A stretch of 64,000 nucleotides of DNA, taken from NCBI RefSeq assembly GCF_000429445.1, contig NZ_AUBW01000003.1, positions 186,001-250,000 on the forward strand. The letters are read 5' to 3'. Under the pieces are notes generated by a model. That model was given only the letters and a program-made list of their open reading frames with translations, was not told the DNA's origin and ran no database searches. A program made the translations under genes and the position numbers. This document shows, piece by piece, positions 1 to 7,376 of this stretch (its first letter is position 1; each line of letters starts with the position of its first letter). This DNA comes from Algoriphagus terrigena DSM 22685 (GTDB lineage Bacteria > Bacteroidota > Bacteroidia > Cytophagales > Cyclobacteriaceae).

Positions 1-316
1 AAAGGTGAAAAGGCTTTGGCAGGTAATCGTCGGCTCCCTCGTCCAAACCCCTGAGTCGGTCATCCAGGGCATCCTTGGCGGAGATGATCAGGACGCTGGT
101 TTCGATCTTTTGGGACTTGATGATCTCGAGCAGCTCGAGCCCGTTGCCATCGGGCAGCATGAGATCCAGCAGGACACAGTCGTAGTCGAAGGATAGAATT
201 TTATCCTGAGCCTCATACAGGTTTTGGGCAGTCTCACAGATAATCCCCTCCCCGGACAGGTAATTGACCACATTTTGGGTGAGTTCGGGATTGTCTTCTA
301 CGAGCAGTATTTTCAT
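1..316 (-). CDS. Response regulator receiver domain (partial, C-terminus off window)
   Basis: The gene starts at an ATG on the minus strand at 316 and runs off the left edge, so only the first 105 residues are visible. They form a complete CheY-like receiver domain: the acidic pair E7-D8, the phospho-acceptor D51 in an LLDLMLPDGNG motif, the switch residue S79 and the conserved K101 in a LPKPF motif. The output domain lies outside the window. The DLMLPDGNGLELL and GADDYLPKPF wording is typical of OmpR/PhoB-type regulators, so a winged-helix output domain is likely, but that is inference. Its partner histidine kinase is not visible. Confidence 0.93.
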   Translation of the reverse strand, partial: MKILLVEDNPELTQNVVNYLSGEGIICETAQNLYEAQDKILSFDYDCVLLDLMLPDGNGLELLEIIKSQKIETSVLIISAKDALDDRLRGLDEGADDYLPKPFHL

Positions 317-484
317 TGACAGGTGATTTTTAGGCCGGTCTTGCTGGATTAAGATAAGGGTGAAAGACCAAACTGCCGAAAATCTACTGCATTGCTTTGA
401 AGGAATTCTGAAGTTGGAAAGATTGATTGCGGTACCGCTCGACCTAAGTTCCCCTCCCAATTTGGAAATAGCCTTGGAAGGAAA

Positions 485-720
485 AAGTTCGACACCCTTC
501 GGGGTCGGGGAAATCGTCGTCTTGTCGTTTTCCACGGGTTTCACCCGCGGCTATTGAGAAGTTTGACCCCTGTCGGGGTCGGGATTTTGGCAATCTGGAA
601 GTGATCGAATTGGGTGATTTTAACGATCCTCACAGGATCGAACTTCTGAATAGCCCTAGGTGAAACCTAGGGAATGACGATTAACAAGGTTGACGACAAC
701 CCCGAATGGGGTTGAACTTG
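485..720. repeat. REP-like palindromes arranged as a long inverted pair
   Basis: No gene is seen between 317 and 846. Two related blocks of about 95 bp lie head to head, 485-580 and 625-718. The reverse complement of the second matches the first: GTTC(A/G)ACCCC, then TTCGGGGT, a short hairpin built on GGTTTCACC, GGCTATT, AGAAGTT and a final small stem. Each block contains at least two small hairpins of its own. The layout resembles REP doublets mobilised by REP-associated tyrosine transposases, but no transposase is present here, so that origin is inferred. A related half-element (GTTCGACACCCTTC) recurs near 3467. Confidence 0.7.
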
Positions 721-784
721 CGAGGTAGGAATTACAAATTCCGAAGGATATTAGGGTTGAGGTAGATTGCAGGGAGAGCAAATT

Positions 785-844
785 ACACCCAGCGCTCAGT
801 GAACCTCGAAGCTGAAAGGCAATAGACTACGCCGAGGTGAGGGT
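785..844. repeat. Intergenic repeat module D, copy 1
   Basis: A block of about 60 bp is bounded by ACACCCAGCG and GAGGTGAGGG. An inner ACCTCG is matched by CGAGGT, which frames the core GAAAGGCAATAGACTAC. Near-identical blocks lie at 3723-3780, 4752-4810 and 4823-4882. It sits just beyond the sulfatase terminator. Confidence 0.7.
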
Positions 845-846
845 CT

Positions 847-882
847 AAAAAAAAACCGGAACAATCATATTGATTGCCCCGG
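847..882 (-). terminator. Rho-independent terminator of the sulfatase gene
   Basis: On the minus strand a 12-bp stem with two G-T pairs (CCGGGGCAATCA/TGATTGTTCCGG) is followed by nine T residues. It begins 26 bases after the sulfatase stop codon. Confidence 0.85.
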
Positions 883-907
883 CTTCTGCCTGTAGTAGTC
901 AGATTAT

Positions 908-2437
908 TTATTTGTTGACTCCAGACCCTTGAGTCACTGATTCCATGACTCTGTCCAAGTTAAAACTTCCAGGCTTTTGTCTTGGAGGAAACTCTCTGAA
1001 GCTTTGCAGCCATTGACCTACATACCCCGCTGCAGGAGCGAACGTAAACATATGCTCAACAAACCATTTTCCGTAATCCATTCCTATTTCATGCGCCAGT
1101 TCGAAAGGATCCATTCTAAGATTAGTCAGCATTGGAGCTCTAAGTTCGGTGAAAGGTTCCTGCCAAACTTTCAATCCATGAGCGTCCTGGCGTAAGAATG
1201 TAACCTTCCAGTTGTTGAATCTAAGTGCTGCAACACTTCCGTCATCGGTCCAATAGATAAACTCCTGGCGAGGCCACGCGGATTCTCCTTTCAACGCGGG
1301 AATCAAATTATATCCATCCAAATGAACCTTATAAGTTGTTCCACCGATATTTTTTCCGGAAAGCAATTCTTGTTTTACATCAGGAGCACCGGCAGCAGCA
1401 GCGAAGGAAGTCAGCATGTCTTCGTGCGCCCCGATTTCATTCACGATTGTACCTGGCTTTATTACACCTGGCCATTTGATTAGAGTAGGTACCCGATATC
1501 CGCCTTCCCATTGGGTGTTTTTCTCACCTCTAAACATGGTTGTTCCGCCGTCAGGCCATGAGAATGATTCGGAACCATTGTCAGAAGAATACATGATGAT
1601 GGTATTTTCTTCCAAACCAAGTTCTTTAAGTTTATCTAAAATAACTCCTACTTGCCTGTCATGCTCGACCATGCCGTCCGCATAGATTCCCAATCCGGTT
1701 TTGTTGTTCAAGCTGTCAACCAGGTGCGTGAAGATGTGCATCTTGGTACTGTTCCACCAGATGAAAAATGGCTTATCAGCTTCTGCAGCCCTCTCCATGA
1801 AATCCATTGCTCTTGTATTGACTTCTTCGTCAATGGTTTCCATTCTTTTCTTGGTCAATGGTCCTGTATCTTTTATCCTTCCATCAGAGTAACTTTCAAT
1901 CACGCCTCTGGGTCCGAATTTCTTTTTGAATTCAGGGTTTTTTGGATAGTCCGGATTTTCAGGTTCCTCTTCGGCATTGAGGTGGTAGAGGTTACCATAG
2001 AATTCATCAAAACCGTGATTGGTAGGAAGCATTTCATCCAGATCTCCCAAGTGATTCTTACCAAATTGACCAGTCATATAGCCTTGAGCTTTTAGCACAG
2101 TGGCAATCGTCGGATCCAATTTCGTCATCCCCTCCGGCGCCCCAGGCAGACCCACTTTGGTAAGACCTGTTCGGATTGGTGATTGACCGGTGATGAAAGC
2201 TGCCCGACCGGCTGTGCAGCTTTGCTGACCATACCAATCAGTAAAAATTGCTCCTTCTCTTCCGATTCGGTCAATGTTTGGAGTCTTGTATCCCATCATC
2301 CCCATATTGTAGGCACTGATGTTAAACTGTCCGATGTCATCTCCCCAGATGACCAGAATGTTGGGTTTCTTTTCCTGGGAAAAACTTAGGGTCGCAAAGA
2401 CCAAAGCAATCCCAAGGGTAAGTAGGATTTTTTTCAT
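908..2437 (-). CDS. Secreted arylsulfatase (family S1)
   Basis: This 509-residue protein belongs to the alkaline-phosphatase-like S1 sulfatases, which hydrolyse sulfate esters. A signal peptide (residues 1-20, cut near SFSQ) puts it in the periplasm or outside. The metal-binding pair D33-D34 in WGDDIG is followed by the C74-T-A-G-R78 motif, in which the cysteine is normally oxidised to formylglycine by a maturase (none visible here). GKNHLGD matches the conserved K-x-H region and SSDNGSE supplies the later D-N metal ligands. The start was placed at MKKILL, because the twelve upstream in-frame residues would spoil the signal peptide. No susC/susD pair is nearby, so its substrate cannot be read from context. 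Confidence 0.93.
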   Translation of the reverse strand: MKKILLTLGIALVFATLSFSQEKKPNILVIWGDDIGQFNISAYNMGMMGYKTPNIDRIGREGAIFTDWYGQQSCTAGRAAFITGQSPIRTGLTKVGLPGAPEGMTKLDPTIATVLKAQGYMTGQFGKNHLGDLDEMLPTNHGFDEFYGNLYHLNAEEEPENPDYPKNPEFKKKFGPRGVIESYSDGRIKDTGPLTKKRMETIDEEVNTRAMDFMERAAEADKPFFIWWNSTKMHIFTHLVDSLNNKTGLGIYADGMVEHDRQVGVILDKLKELGLEENTIIMYSSDNGSESFSWPDGGTTMFRGEKNTQWEGGYRVPTLIKWPGVIKPGTIVNEIGAHEDMLTSFAAAAGAPDVKQELLSGKNIGGTTYKVHLDGYNLIPALKGESAWPRQEFIYWTDDGSVAALRFNNWKVTFLRQDAHGLKVWQEPFTELRAPMLTNLRMDPFELAHEIGMDYGKWFVEHMFTFAPAAGYVGQWLQSFREFPPRQKPGSFNLDRVMESVTQGSGVNK

Positions 2438-2740
2438 AGAATGAATTGAATAGTTGATGAAGAGGGATGACACTTGTGAGAAAAAAGGTCACAATTCTTT
2501 TAGGGAAAGGTAGTTTAATCGGTTTCAATATTTTGGGTCTGAGAAACTGATATTAATCATGAAGATGTCAATAATGAGCCAACCTTTAGAAAAATCAGAA
2601 GCATTTGAATTTCAGCATTGAATACGATAGCCCAATCTTAGCCAAAAGCCCCGGAAGAAAGTCGAAATACCATTTTGGAATGGGGGGAATGCCTCATTCC
2701 AATTCAATAAGCTGAATTATAAACTCAGGCTTGTAGGTAA

Positions 2741-2945
2741 ATACTCAGGCTGAAAGCCTGATTTATAGCAGCCCGGACACATGCAAAGGGGAAGAGGTCT
2801 GAGGACCGATTTGGTTGAGGATTTTTGAGTTAGGAAGTCGGCCCTGGTGGAGATTGGTTGGATTGAAAAACCCAGCCCAATCGGACTGGGTTGGGATAAA
2901 TCGGCCTTTCAGGCCTGACTGATTTCAGTCGAATCTGAGGTGCGG
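2741..2945. repeat. Composite intergenic repeat, copy 1 (modules A-B-C)
   Basis: The gap 2438-3001 holds no gene. From 2741 it carries the first of three composite repeats. Module A is CTCAGGCTGAAAGCCTGA, then TTATAGCAGCCCGG. Module B begins AGGTCTGAGGACCGATTTGG. Module C contains the stem ACCCAGCC..GGACTGGGTT followed by TCGGCCTTTCAGGCCTGAC and a tail GAATCTGAGGTGCGGAGC. In this copy the GGAGCGGTTGAGCTCCGGG hairpin of module A is deleted. Bases 2438-2740 show nothing recognisable apart from short palindromes. Confidence 0.7.
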
Positions 2946-3001
2946 AGCAAGAGGGAAAATGGACGGTAGAATGAATTTTCTCTCAATGACTTGGAATATT
3001 A

Positions 3002-3325
3002 TTATCCATTTACTGTTTTGTTCTCTCTTAGATATAAGTAAAGCGGCAAGGACGAGCTTAAACCAACGGCAAAAGTCAGCACGATCAGGAAAATGTTTCT
3101 ATTTGATTTTTTTCCTTTTGAATCAGCGAACATAAATACAAAAAACACCAAGCAACTTATAAAAACCTGCGAACTGAAATCAGCCGCTGGGTTTGATGCA
3201 AAAATAGCCTTCCCGAATGCATTTGGGTCTAAACTGTTTTCATTCAGAAATTGAACAAAAAAATAGGTCGGGATGATTGAGCCTATTACGAAAAGCACGA
3301 GATAAACCAGTTTTAATTTTTTCAT
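3002..3325 (-). CDS. DUF2834 family membrane protein
   Basis: This 107-residue protein has three predicted transmembrane segments (about 5-25, 48-66 and 78-98). It resembles the DUF2834 family: an N-terminal helix with Y-x-x-L, the stretch LDPNAFGKAIFASNPAADFSS between helices 1 and 2, and the C-terminal LPLYLYLRE signature. The family's function is unknown. A much longer frame is open upstream, but its extra 77 residues are encoded by repeat DNA, so the start was put at MKKLKL (3325). The gene stands alone between two composite repeats. Confidence 0.8.
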   Translation of the reverse strand: MKKLKLVYLVLFVIGSIIPTYFFVQFLNENSLDPNAFGKAIFASNPAADFSSQVFISCLVFFVFMFADSKGKKSNRNIFLIVLTFAVGLSSSLPLYLYLRENKTVNG

Positions 3326-3466
3326 TTCGTTGAAGGATATTTTTTGTAGAAAGGATATGCAAATGAAATTAATTAAGTGATGGTCTTTATAAAAATCAGA
3401 TTTCGCGGAAAAATGGATGACTGAATTTCGGGAATTTGGATGGGTTTGGCAATTGAAATTGAGATA

Positions 3467-3780
3467 AGTTCGACACCCTTCCGGGAAATACCCAGGCTGA
3501 AAGCCTGACTTATAGCAGCCCGGAGCGGTTGAGCTCCGGGAAAAGGCAGGACACATGCAAAGCGGAAGAGGTCTGAAGGACCGATTTGGTTGAGGATTTT
3601 GAGTTAGGAAGTCGGCCCTTCAGGCCTAGTGGAGATCGGTTGGATTGAAAAACCCAGCCCTAGCGGACTGGGTTGGGATAAATCGGCCTTTCAGGCCTGA
3701 CTCCCGATAGGAATCATGGCAAACACCCAGCGCCAAACGGATCTCGAAAGCGAAAGGCAATAGACTAAGCTGATGTGGGC
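3467..3780. repeat. Composite intergenic repeat, copy 2 (modules A-B-C-D)
   Basis: This is the fullest copy. It has a half REP (GTTCGACACCCTTC) at 3467, then module A with its CCCGGAGCGG..GAGCTCCGGG hairpin at 3490-3540, module B from about 3568, module C with the AACCCAGCCC..GGACTGGGTT stem at 3649-3675, and module D at 3723-3780. The gap 3326-3832 contains nothing else. Confidence 0.75.
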
Positions 3781-3832
3781 GACATCTTATTAAAGACTTT
3801 CAGTCAATTTTTGAAAAACTAATTCGTCCAAA

Positions 3833-4399
3833 TTATTTTACCTTCAGCGAAATTTCATCAAAATAAATCCTGCCATAAGTCAAGGATGGATAAGATAAAT
3901 CGACGATTATAAAATCTGCATCGGCAGGAAAATTATCTAAGGTGGTCCTAATAAGCGTCCAATCGAAATCACCTTGTAAATCTAAAATCACTGCGGAAGA
4001 GCCATTACGATCACTTGCAGGATATACCCGAAACTTGACTCCTACTCTGCCCTCGGTCAAATTCTTGACATCGACCCCCTTAATGAATGCTGTCAGCTCC
4101 ACACTACTTCCTGGGGCAGGCATAGGGCCAGAATAAGTTTGAGTCCAAGTTGCGGAGCCAGAGTTCAAACTATCAAGATTTTCGATGAACAAGGATCGAT
4201 TTCCAGTCATAAATACCTCTTTGCTCACGCCTACTTCAGTATTTCCAGATTGGTAGGATGTCCAAGGAATGACCGAATCAGGATAATAAGATAGATTGGC
4301 ATTCGTCAATAGTTCTGTCCCTACCGGAAGGATATCTTCACCCGTACAAGCCAACAACAGAAGGAATAAGATGGATTTTAAAGCAACTTTTTTAAGCAT
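3833..4399 (-). CDS. Lipoprotein with a carbohydrate-binding-like beta-sandwich
   Basis: This 188-residue protein has a lipoprotein signal: a hydrophobic stretch LKSILFLLLL and a lipobox LLAC with the acceptor cysteine at 18. The mature part reads like a single beta-sandwich. It has alternating beta strands, a LFIENLDSL segment, and a C-terminal ending (IIVDLSYPSLTYGRIYFDEISLKVK) of the kind seen in CBM- or galactose-binding-like modules, where the last strand carries F-D-E-I-S. No catalytic motif is visible. It lies alone between composite repeats 2 and 3. Carbohydrate binding at the cell surface is a guess from the fold pattern only. Confidence 0.7.
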   Translation of the reverse strand: MLKKVALKSILFLLLLACTGEDILPVGTELLTNANLSYYPDSVIPWTSYQSGNTEVGVSKEVFMTGNRSLFIENLDSLNSGSATWTQTYSGPMPAPGSSVELTAFIKGVDVKNLTEGRVGVKFRVYPASDRNGSSAVILDLQGDFDWTLIRTTLDNFPADADFIIVDLSYPSLTYGRIYFDEISLKVK

Positions 4400-4497
4400 A
4401 ATGCCTGAGCAGTTTCACCGACTGTAATTACTAAAATGATAAATATTATTTAAAAATCAATGAATTAAGGGGAAGTACCCGGTTGGAAAGAAATATC

Positions 4498-4682
4498 ACC
4501 CAGGCTGAAAGCTTGATTTATAGCAGCCCGGAGCGGTTGAGCTCCGGGAAAGGTGGGGCACACGCAAAGGACAAAGGTCTGAAGGCCCGATTTGGTGGAT
4601 GGTTTTTGAGTTTGGAAATCGGCCTTTCAGGCCTGGCTGATTTCAGTCGAATCTGAGGTGCGGAGCAAGAGGGAAAATGGAA
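4498..4682. repeat. Composite intergenic repeat, copy 3 (modules A-B-C tail)
   Basis: Module A with the full GGAGCGGTTGAGCTCCGGG hairpin (4498-4548) is followed by module B (AGGTCTGAAGGCCCGATTTGG). The TCGGCCTTTCAGGCCTG stem and the tail GAATCTGAGGTGCGGAGC are both shared with copy 1. The ACCCAGCC stem of module C is missing here. Confidence 0.7.
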
Positions 4683-4751
4683 TTACTCCCGACAACTGTA
4701 GGGGATCCAAAAAATAGAAAGATGTAGATGCTCCCGATAATATCGCGGACT

Positions 4752-4882
4752 ACACCCAGCGTCAATGGAACCTCAAAGTAGAAAGGCAGTAGGCTACGCC
4801 GAGGTGGGGGTAATTACAAATTCCACCCCGCGTCCACGGAACCTCGAAGCTGAAAGGCAATAGACTACGCTGAGGTAGGTGT
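4752..4882. repeat. Two tandem copies of repeat module D
   Basis: Copies lie at 4752-4810 and 4823-4882, both with the ACCTC..GAGGT frame around GAAAGGCA(A/G)TAG(A/G)CTACGC. They are joined by TAATTACAAATTCC, a linker also found near 728. The downstream reading frame of the HEPN-like gene runs straight into them. Confidence 0.75.
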
Positions 4883-5509
4883 AAATCACCTACAATTTCT
4901 AGTTTTAGCAAGTCTCTCAATATCCATTTTGGACTCCAAGGCTCCAACATTTCAAGATATAGAGTTGTGAATGTCAATTTCTCATTTAAAGTATTATAAA
5001 CATCGACTGCTAAAATGCTTAAATCATAAACTTCTTGCCATGAAATATATTTATCTTTTGAAGAAGGATCAGTATGGGCATAAATTTTATCCCTTACATC
5101 TTTTAATTTTTGTATCAATTCCAGTTTGCTATCAATTTTTTCCCTAGTTAATATAACCAAAGAAGGAATGTTATCTTTAATATCCTTCATATTTTCATAA
5201 AAATATTTTTCCTTAAGTGATTTAAAATTTCCAGATTTATTTTCTTTTATTCTGAAATCTGCCTCAAGTCTTCTTAAAAATCTTGGAAAATTTAATTTTT
5301 GGCTATCATTATCGATTAATAACTTACATAATTGAATTGAACAAACAAATTTCATTTGTGAAATATAGTTTGTAAAAAAAACCATGCTTACTAGCCCATT
5401 TTTCATCCTCCTTCTCAAGTGTTCCTAAATATTTGGAAACAATTTTTAAATCTATTAAAATTGGCTCAACATCATTAAGATACTTTTCTATCTCCTTATA
5501 ACTTCTCAT
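4762..5509 (-). pseudogene. AbiU2/HEPN-like protein, split by a frameshift in a T8 run
   Basis: The reading frame begins at an ATG at 5509 (MRSYKEIEKYLNDVEP) and is lost within a run of eight T on the minus strand near 5375-5382. It continues in another frame (NYISQMKFVCSIQLCKLL) to 4762. Removing one T joins the halves into one protein of about 248 residues. The joined protein is helical and carries VRDKIYAH, an R-x5-H HEPN motif of the AbiU2 type; families of this kind include RNA-cleaving abortive-infection and toxin proteins. The last 40 or so residues are encoded by repeat module D, so the native C-terminus is gone. It may be a dead gene, or one switched by slippage. It follows a DNA-methyltransferase scrap by 6 bases. 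Confidence 0.65.
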
Positions 5510-5515
5510 GGTGCA

Positions 5516-5641
5516 TTAAAAGTAAATTGTATTTTCCCTCTCCACTATCCTAATTTCCTCCTCCGTCAACCCATACCCCAATGTATCGACTTCACGGTCG
5601 AGACGGTTGATGCTGAAAAATATTCCCAGAGGCTTTTCCAT
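5516..5641 (-). pseudogene. C-terminal remnant of a DNA methyltransferase (type IIG/BrxX-like)
   Basis: A 41-codon frame reads MEKPLGIFFSINRLDREVDT, then LGYGLTEEEIRIVEREN, and ends in TAA. The pattern I-x2-LD-x-E(I/V)D, an aromatic pair, then GLTEEE-I-x-IVE is the familiar end of large restriction-modification DNA methylases. The methylase proper is missing: an in-frame TAG lies at 5657-5659 and the sugar-porter gene begins soon after. The AbiU2-like gene starts 6 bases downstream, so the two may once have formed an operon. The assignment rests on a short motif and is therefore moderate. Confidence 0.5.
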
Positions 5642-5815
5642 TTTGGGTTCTTTTATCTAAAGATATTAGTTTCCCTGAAAACGAAAAGCGATTTGCTGGC
5701 GAGGAGACGGGAAATGTCAGCCTTGAAAGACCACACAATCCTCCCCAGCAGGATTGTATCTCTCAGATTTTCCGGTATTTTTTGGGGCGGATTTACCCTT
5801 TCTCCCAAATCATCG

Positions 5816-7216
5816 ATGGCCCAAACCTATCCCTACAACCAAACCTATATCTGGCTGATCAGCCTGACCGCCGCCTTGGGCGGATTCTTGTTCGGGTACG
5901 ACTGGGTGGTGATCGGTGGGGCCAAGCCCTTTTACGAACCGTATTTCAACATCACCTCAGCCGCCGATCAGGGTTGGGCGACCAGCTCCGCATTGATCGG
6001 CTGCATGGTGGGGGCGATCCTCTGCATCTTTCTGAGTGACCGGTTCGGGCGGAAGCGCCTGCTGATCTTTGCCGGGATGCTGTTTACGGTTTCGGCCATC
6101 GGGACGGCCTTGGCAGAGACCTTTTGGGGTTTCAACTTTTACCGAATCGTCGGCGGAGTAGGGATGGGCATTGCGCTGAATCTGTCCCCGCTGTACATCT
6201 CCGAACTGGCGCCTCCGGAGAAGCGTGGCCGCCTGGTGACGATCAACCAGTTTCTGGTCATGCTGGGGGTGCTCTTGGCCCAGGTCGCCAACTGGCAGAT
6301 TTCGCTGTTGGATACGGACTTGGCGGAAAATGCGGATTTTGCGGCAATTGCCACCAGCTGGAGCGGGCAGGAGGGATGGCGATGGATGTTTGGTGCGGAG
6401 ACCGTTCCGGCGGTATTGTTCTTTGTGCTGATGTTTTTCGTGCCGGAGAGCACCCGCTGGCTGATCAAAAACAACCAGCAAGAGAAGGCCTATCGGGTTC
6501 TGACCAAGATCGGGGGAGCCGACTATGCCAGAGATTCCGTGGCGGAGACGCTTTCTACCCTGAGCGAAGGGGATCTTGGCGAAGTCCACTTGGGAGAGCT
6601 CCTCAAAAAAAATGTGCTCAAACTCCTGGCTCTGGGGATATTCCTGGCCTTCCTCCAGCAGTGGAGCGGGATCAATGTGGTGATCTACTACGCAGCCGAT
6701 ATTTTTACTGCTGCAGGCTTCACGCTCAAGCAGATGATGCTCAATATCGTGGTGATCGGCGGGGTGATGGTGGCCTCGATCTTTGTGACCTTTGCCACGG
6801 TCGATAAATACGGGCGAAAGTCCATTCTGATGGTTTGTCTGGCGGCGATGACGCTGCTGTACGCAGGCTTGGGCTATTCGTTTTATGCGGATCTGGGCGG
6901 CAATTCGGTCGTGATCTTGGTGCTCTTGAATGTGATGTTTTACTCGATCTCACTGGCGCCTTTGCTGTGGGTGGTGCTTTCGGAGATCTTCCCGACGCGG
7001 GTGCGGGGAGCGGCTATTTCCATCGGTGCTTTGGCCCATTGGATTGGGAATTTTACGCTGACGTATTCCTTTCCGGCGATCAAAGAGAACCTTGGCTGGG
7101 CCAATAATTTTTGGCTGTATGGCGTGATCTGCGCGGTGGGTTTTCTGGTGATCTGGTGGATCTTGCCGGAGACGAAGGGGAAGACGCTGGAGCAGCTGGA
7201 GAAGGAGTTGCAGTGA
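5816..7216 (+). CDS. Sugar porter family MFS transporter
   Basis: This 466-residue protein has 12 predicted membrane segments and carries the sugar-porter signatures in order: GFLFGYDWVVIGGA in helix 1, RFGRKRLL after helix 2, a PEST/PESPRWL-like ESTRWL before the central loop, QQWSGINVVIYYA in helix 7, DKYGRKS, and the C-terminal PETKGKTLEQLE. Such carriers move hexoses or pentoses with H+ or Na+. The start was set at MAQTYPYNQ: 41 further residues are open upstream but are not needed by the family and overlap the boundary of the defence remnant. It is a single gene with GC-rich codon use compared with its left neighbours. Confidence 0.92.
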   Translation: MAQTYPYNQTYIWLISLTAALGGFLFGYDWVVIGGAKPFYEPYFNITSAADQGWATSSALIGCMVGAILCIFLSDRFGRKRLLIFAGMLFTVSAIGTALAETFWGFNFYRIVGGVGMGIALNLSPLYISELAPPEKRGRLVTINQFLVMLGVLLAQVANWQISLLDTDLAENADFAAIATSWSGQEGWRWMFGAETVPAVLFFVLMFFVPESTRWLIKNNQQEKAYRVLTKIGGADYARDSVAETLSTLSEGDLGEVHLGELLKKNVLKLLALGIFLAFLQQWSGINVVIYYAADIFTAAGFTLKQMMLNIVVIGGVMVASIFVTFATVDKYGRKSILMVCLAAMTLLYAGLGYSFYADLGGNSVVILVLLNVMFYSISLAPLLWVVLSEIFPTRVRGAAISIGALAHWIGNFTLTYSFPAIKENLGWANNFWLYGVICAVGFLVIWWILPETKGKTLEQLEKELQ

Positions 7217-7376
7217 TCGGTGGTCTCAGCCCCGATTTTGCCCTTTCAAATCGGAACAGAACTGGGCGGGTTTTGGAAGTCGCACTACATAAAAATAACT
7301 TGGCCAACCTATTTATTCATGGAAATCCGATTCGTGAAAAGCGTTCAAGGGATTACCTTACCGGAAATTTGAACAC

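Noticed and set aside
3326-3556. N-terminal extension of the DUF2834 protein to 184 residues
   Set aside because: The extra residues come from composite repeat DNA and do not fit the family length.
5957-6589. Long minus-strand frame inside the sugar porter (and similar frames in other GC-rich genes, such as 8553-9248 and 41328-42176)
   Set aside because: These are shadows of strongly supported genes with clear family motifs on the other strand.
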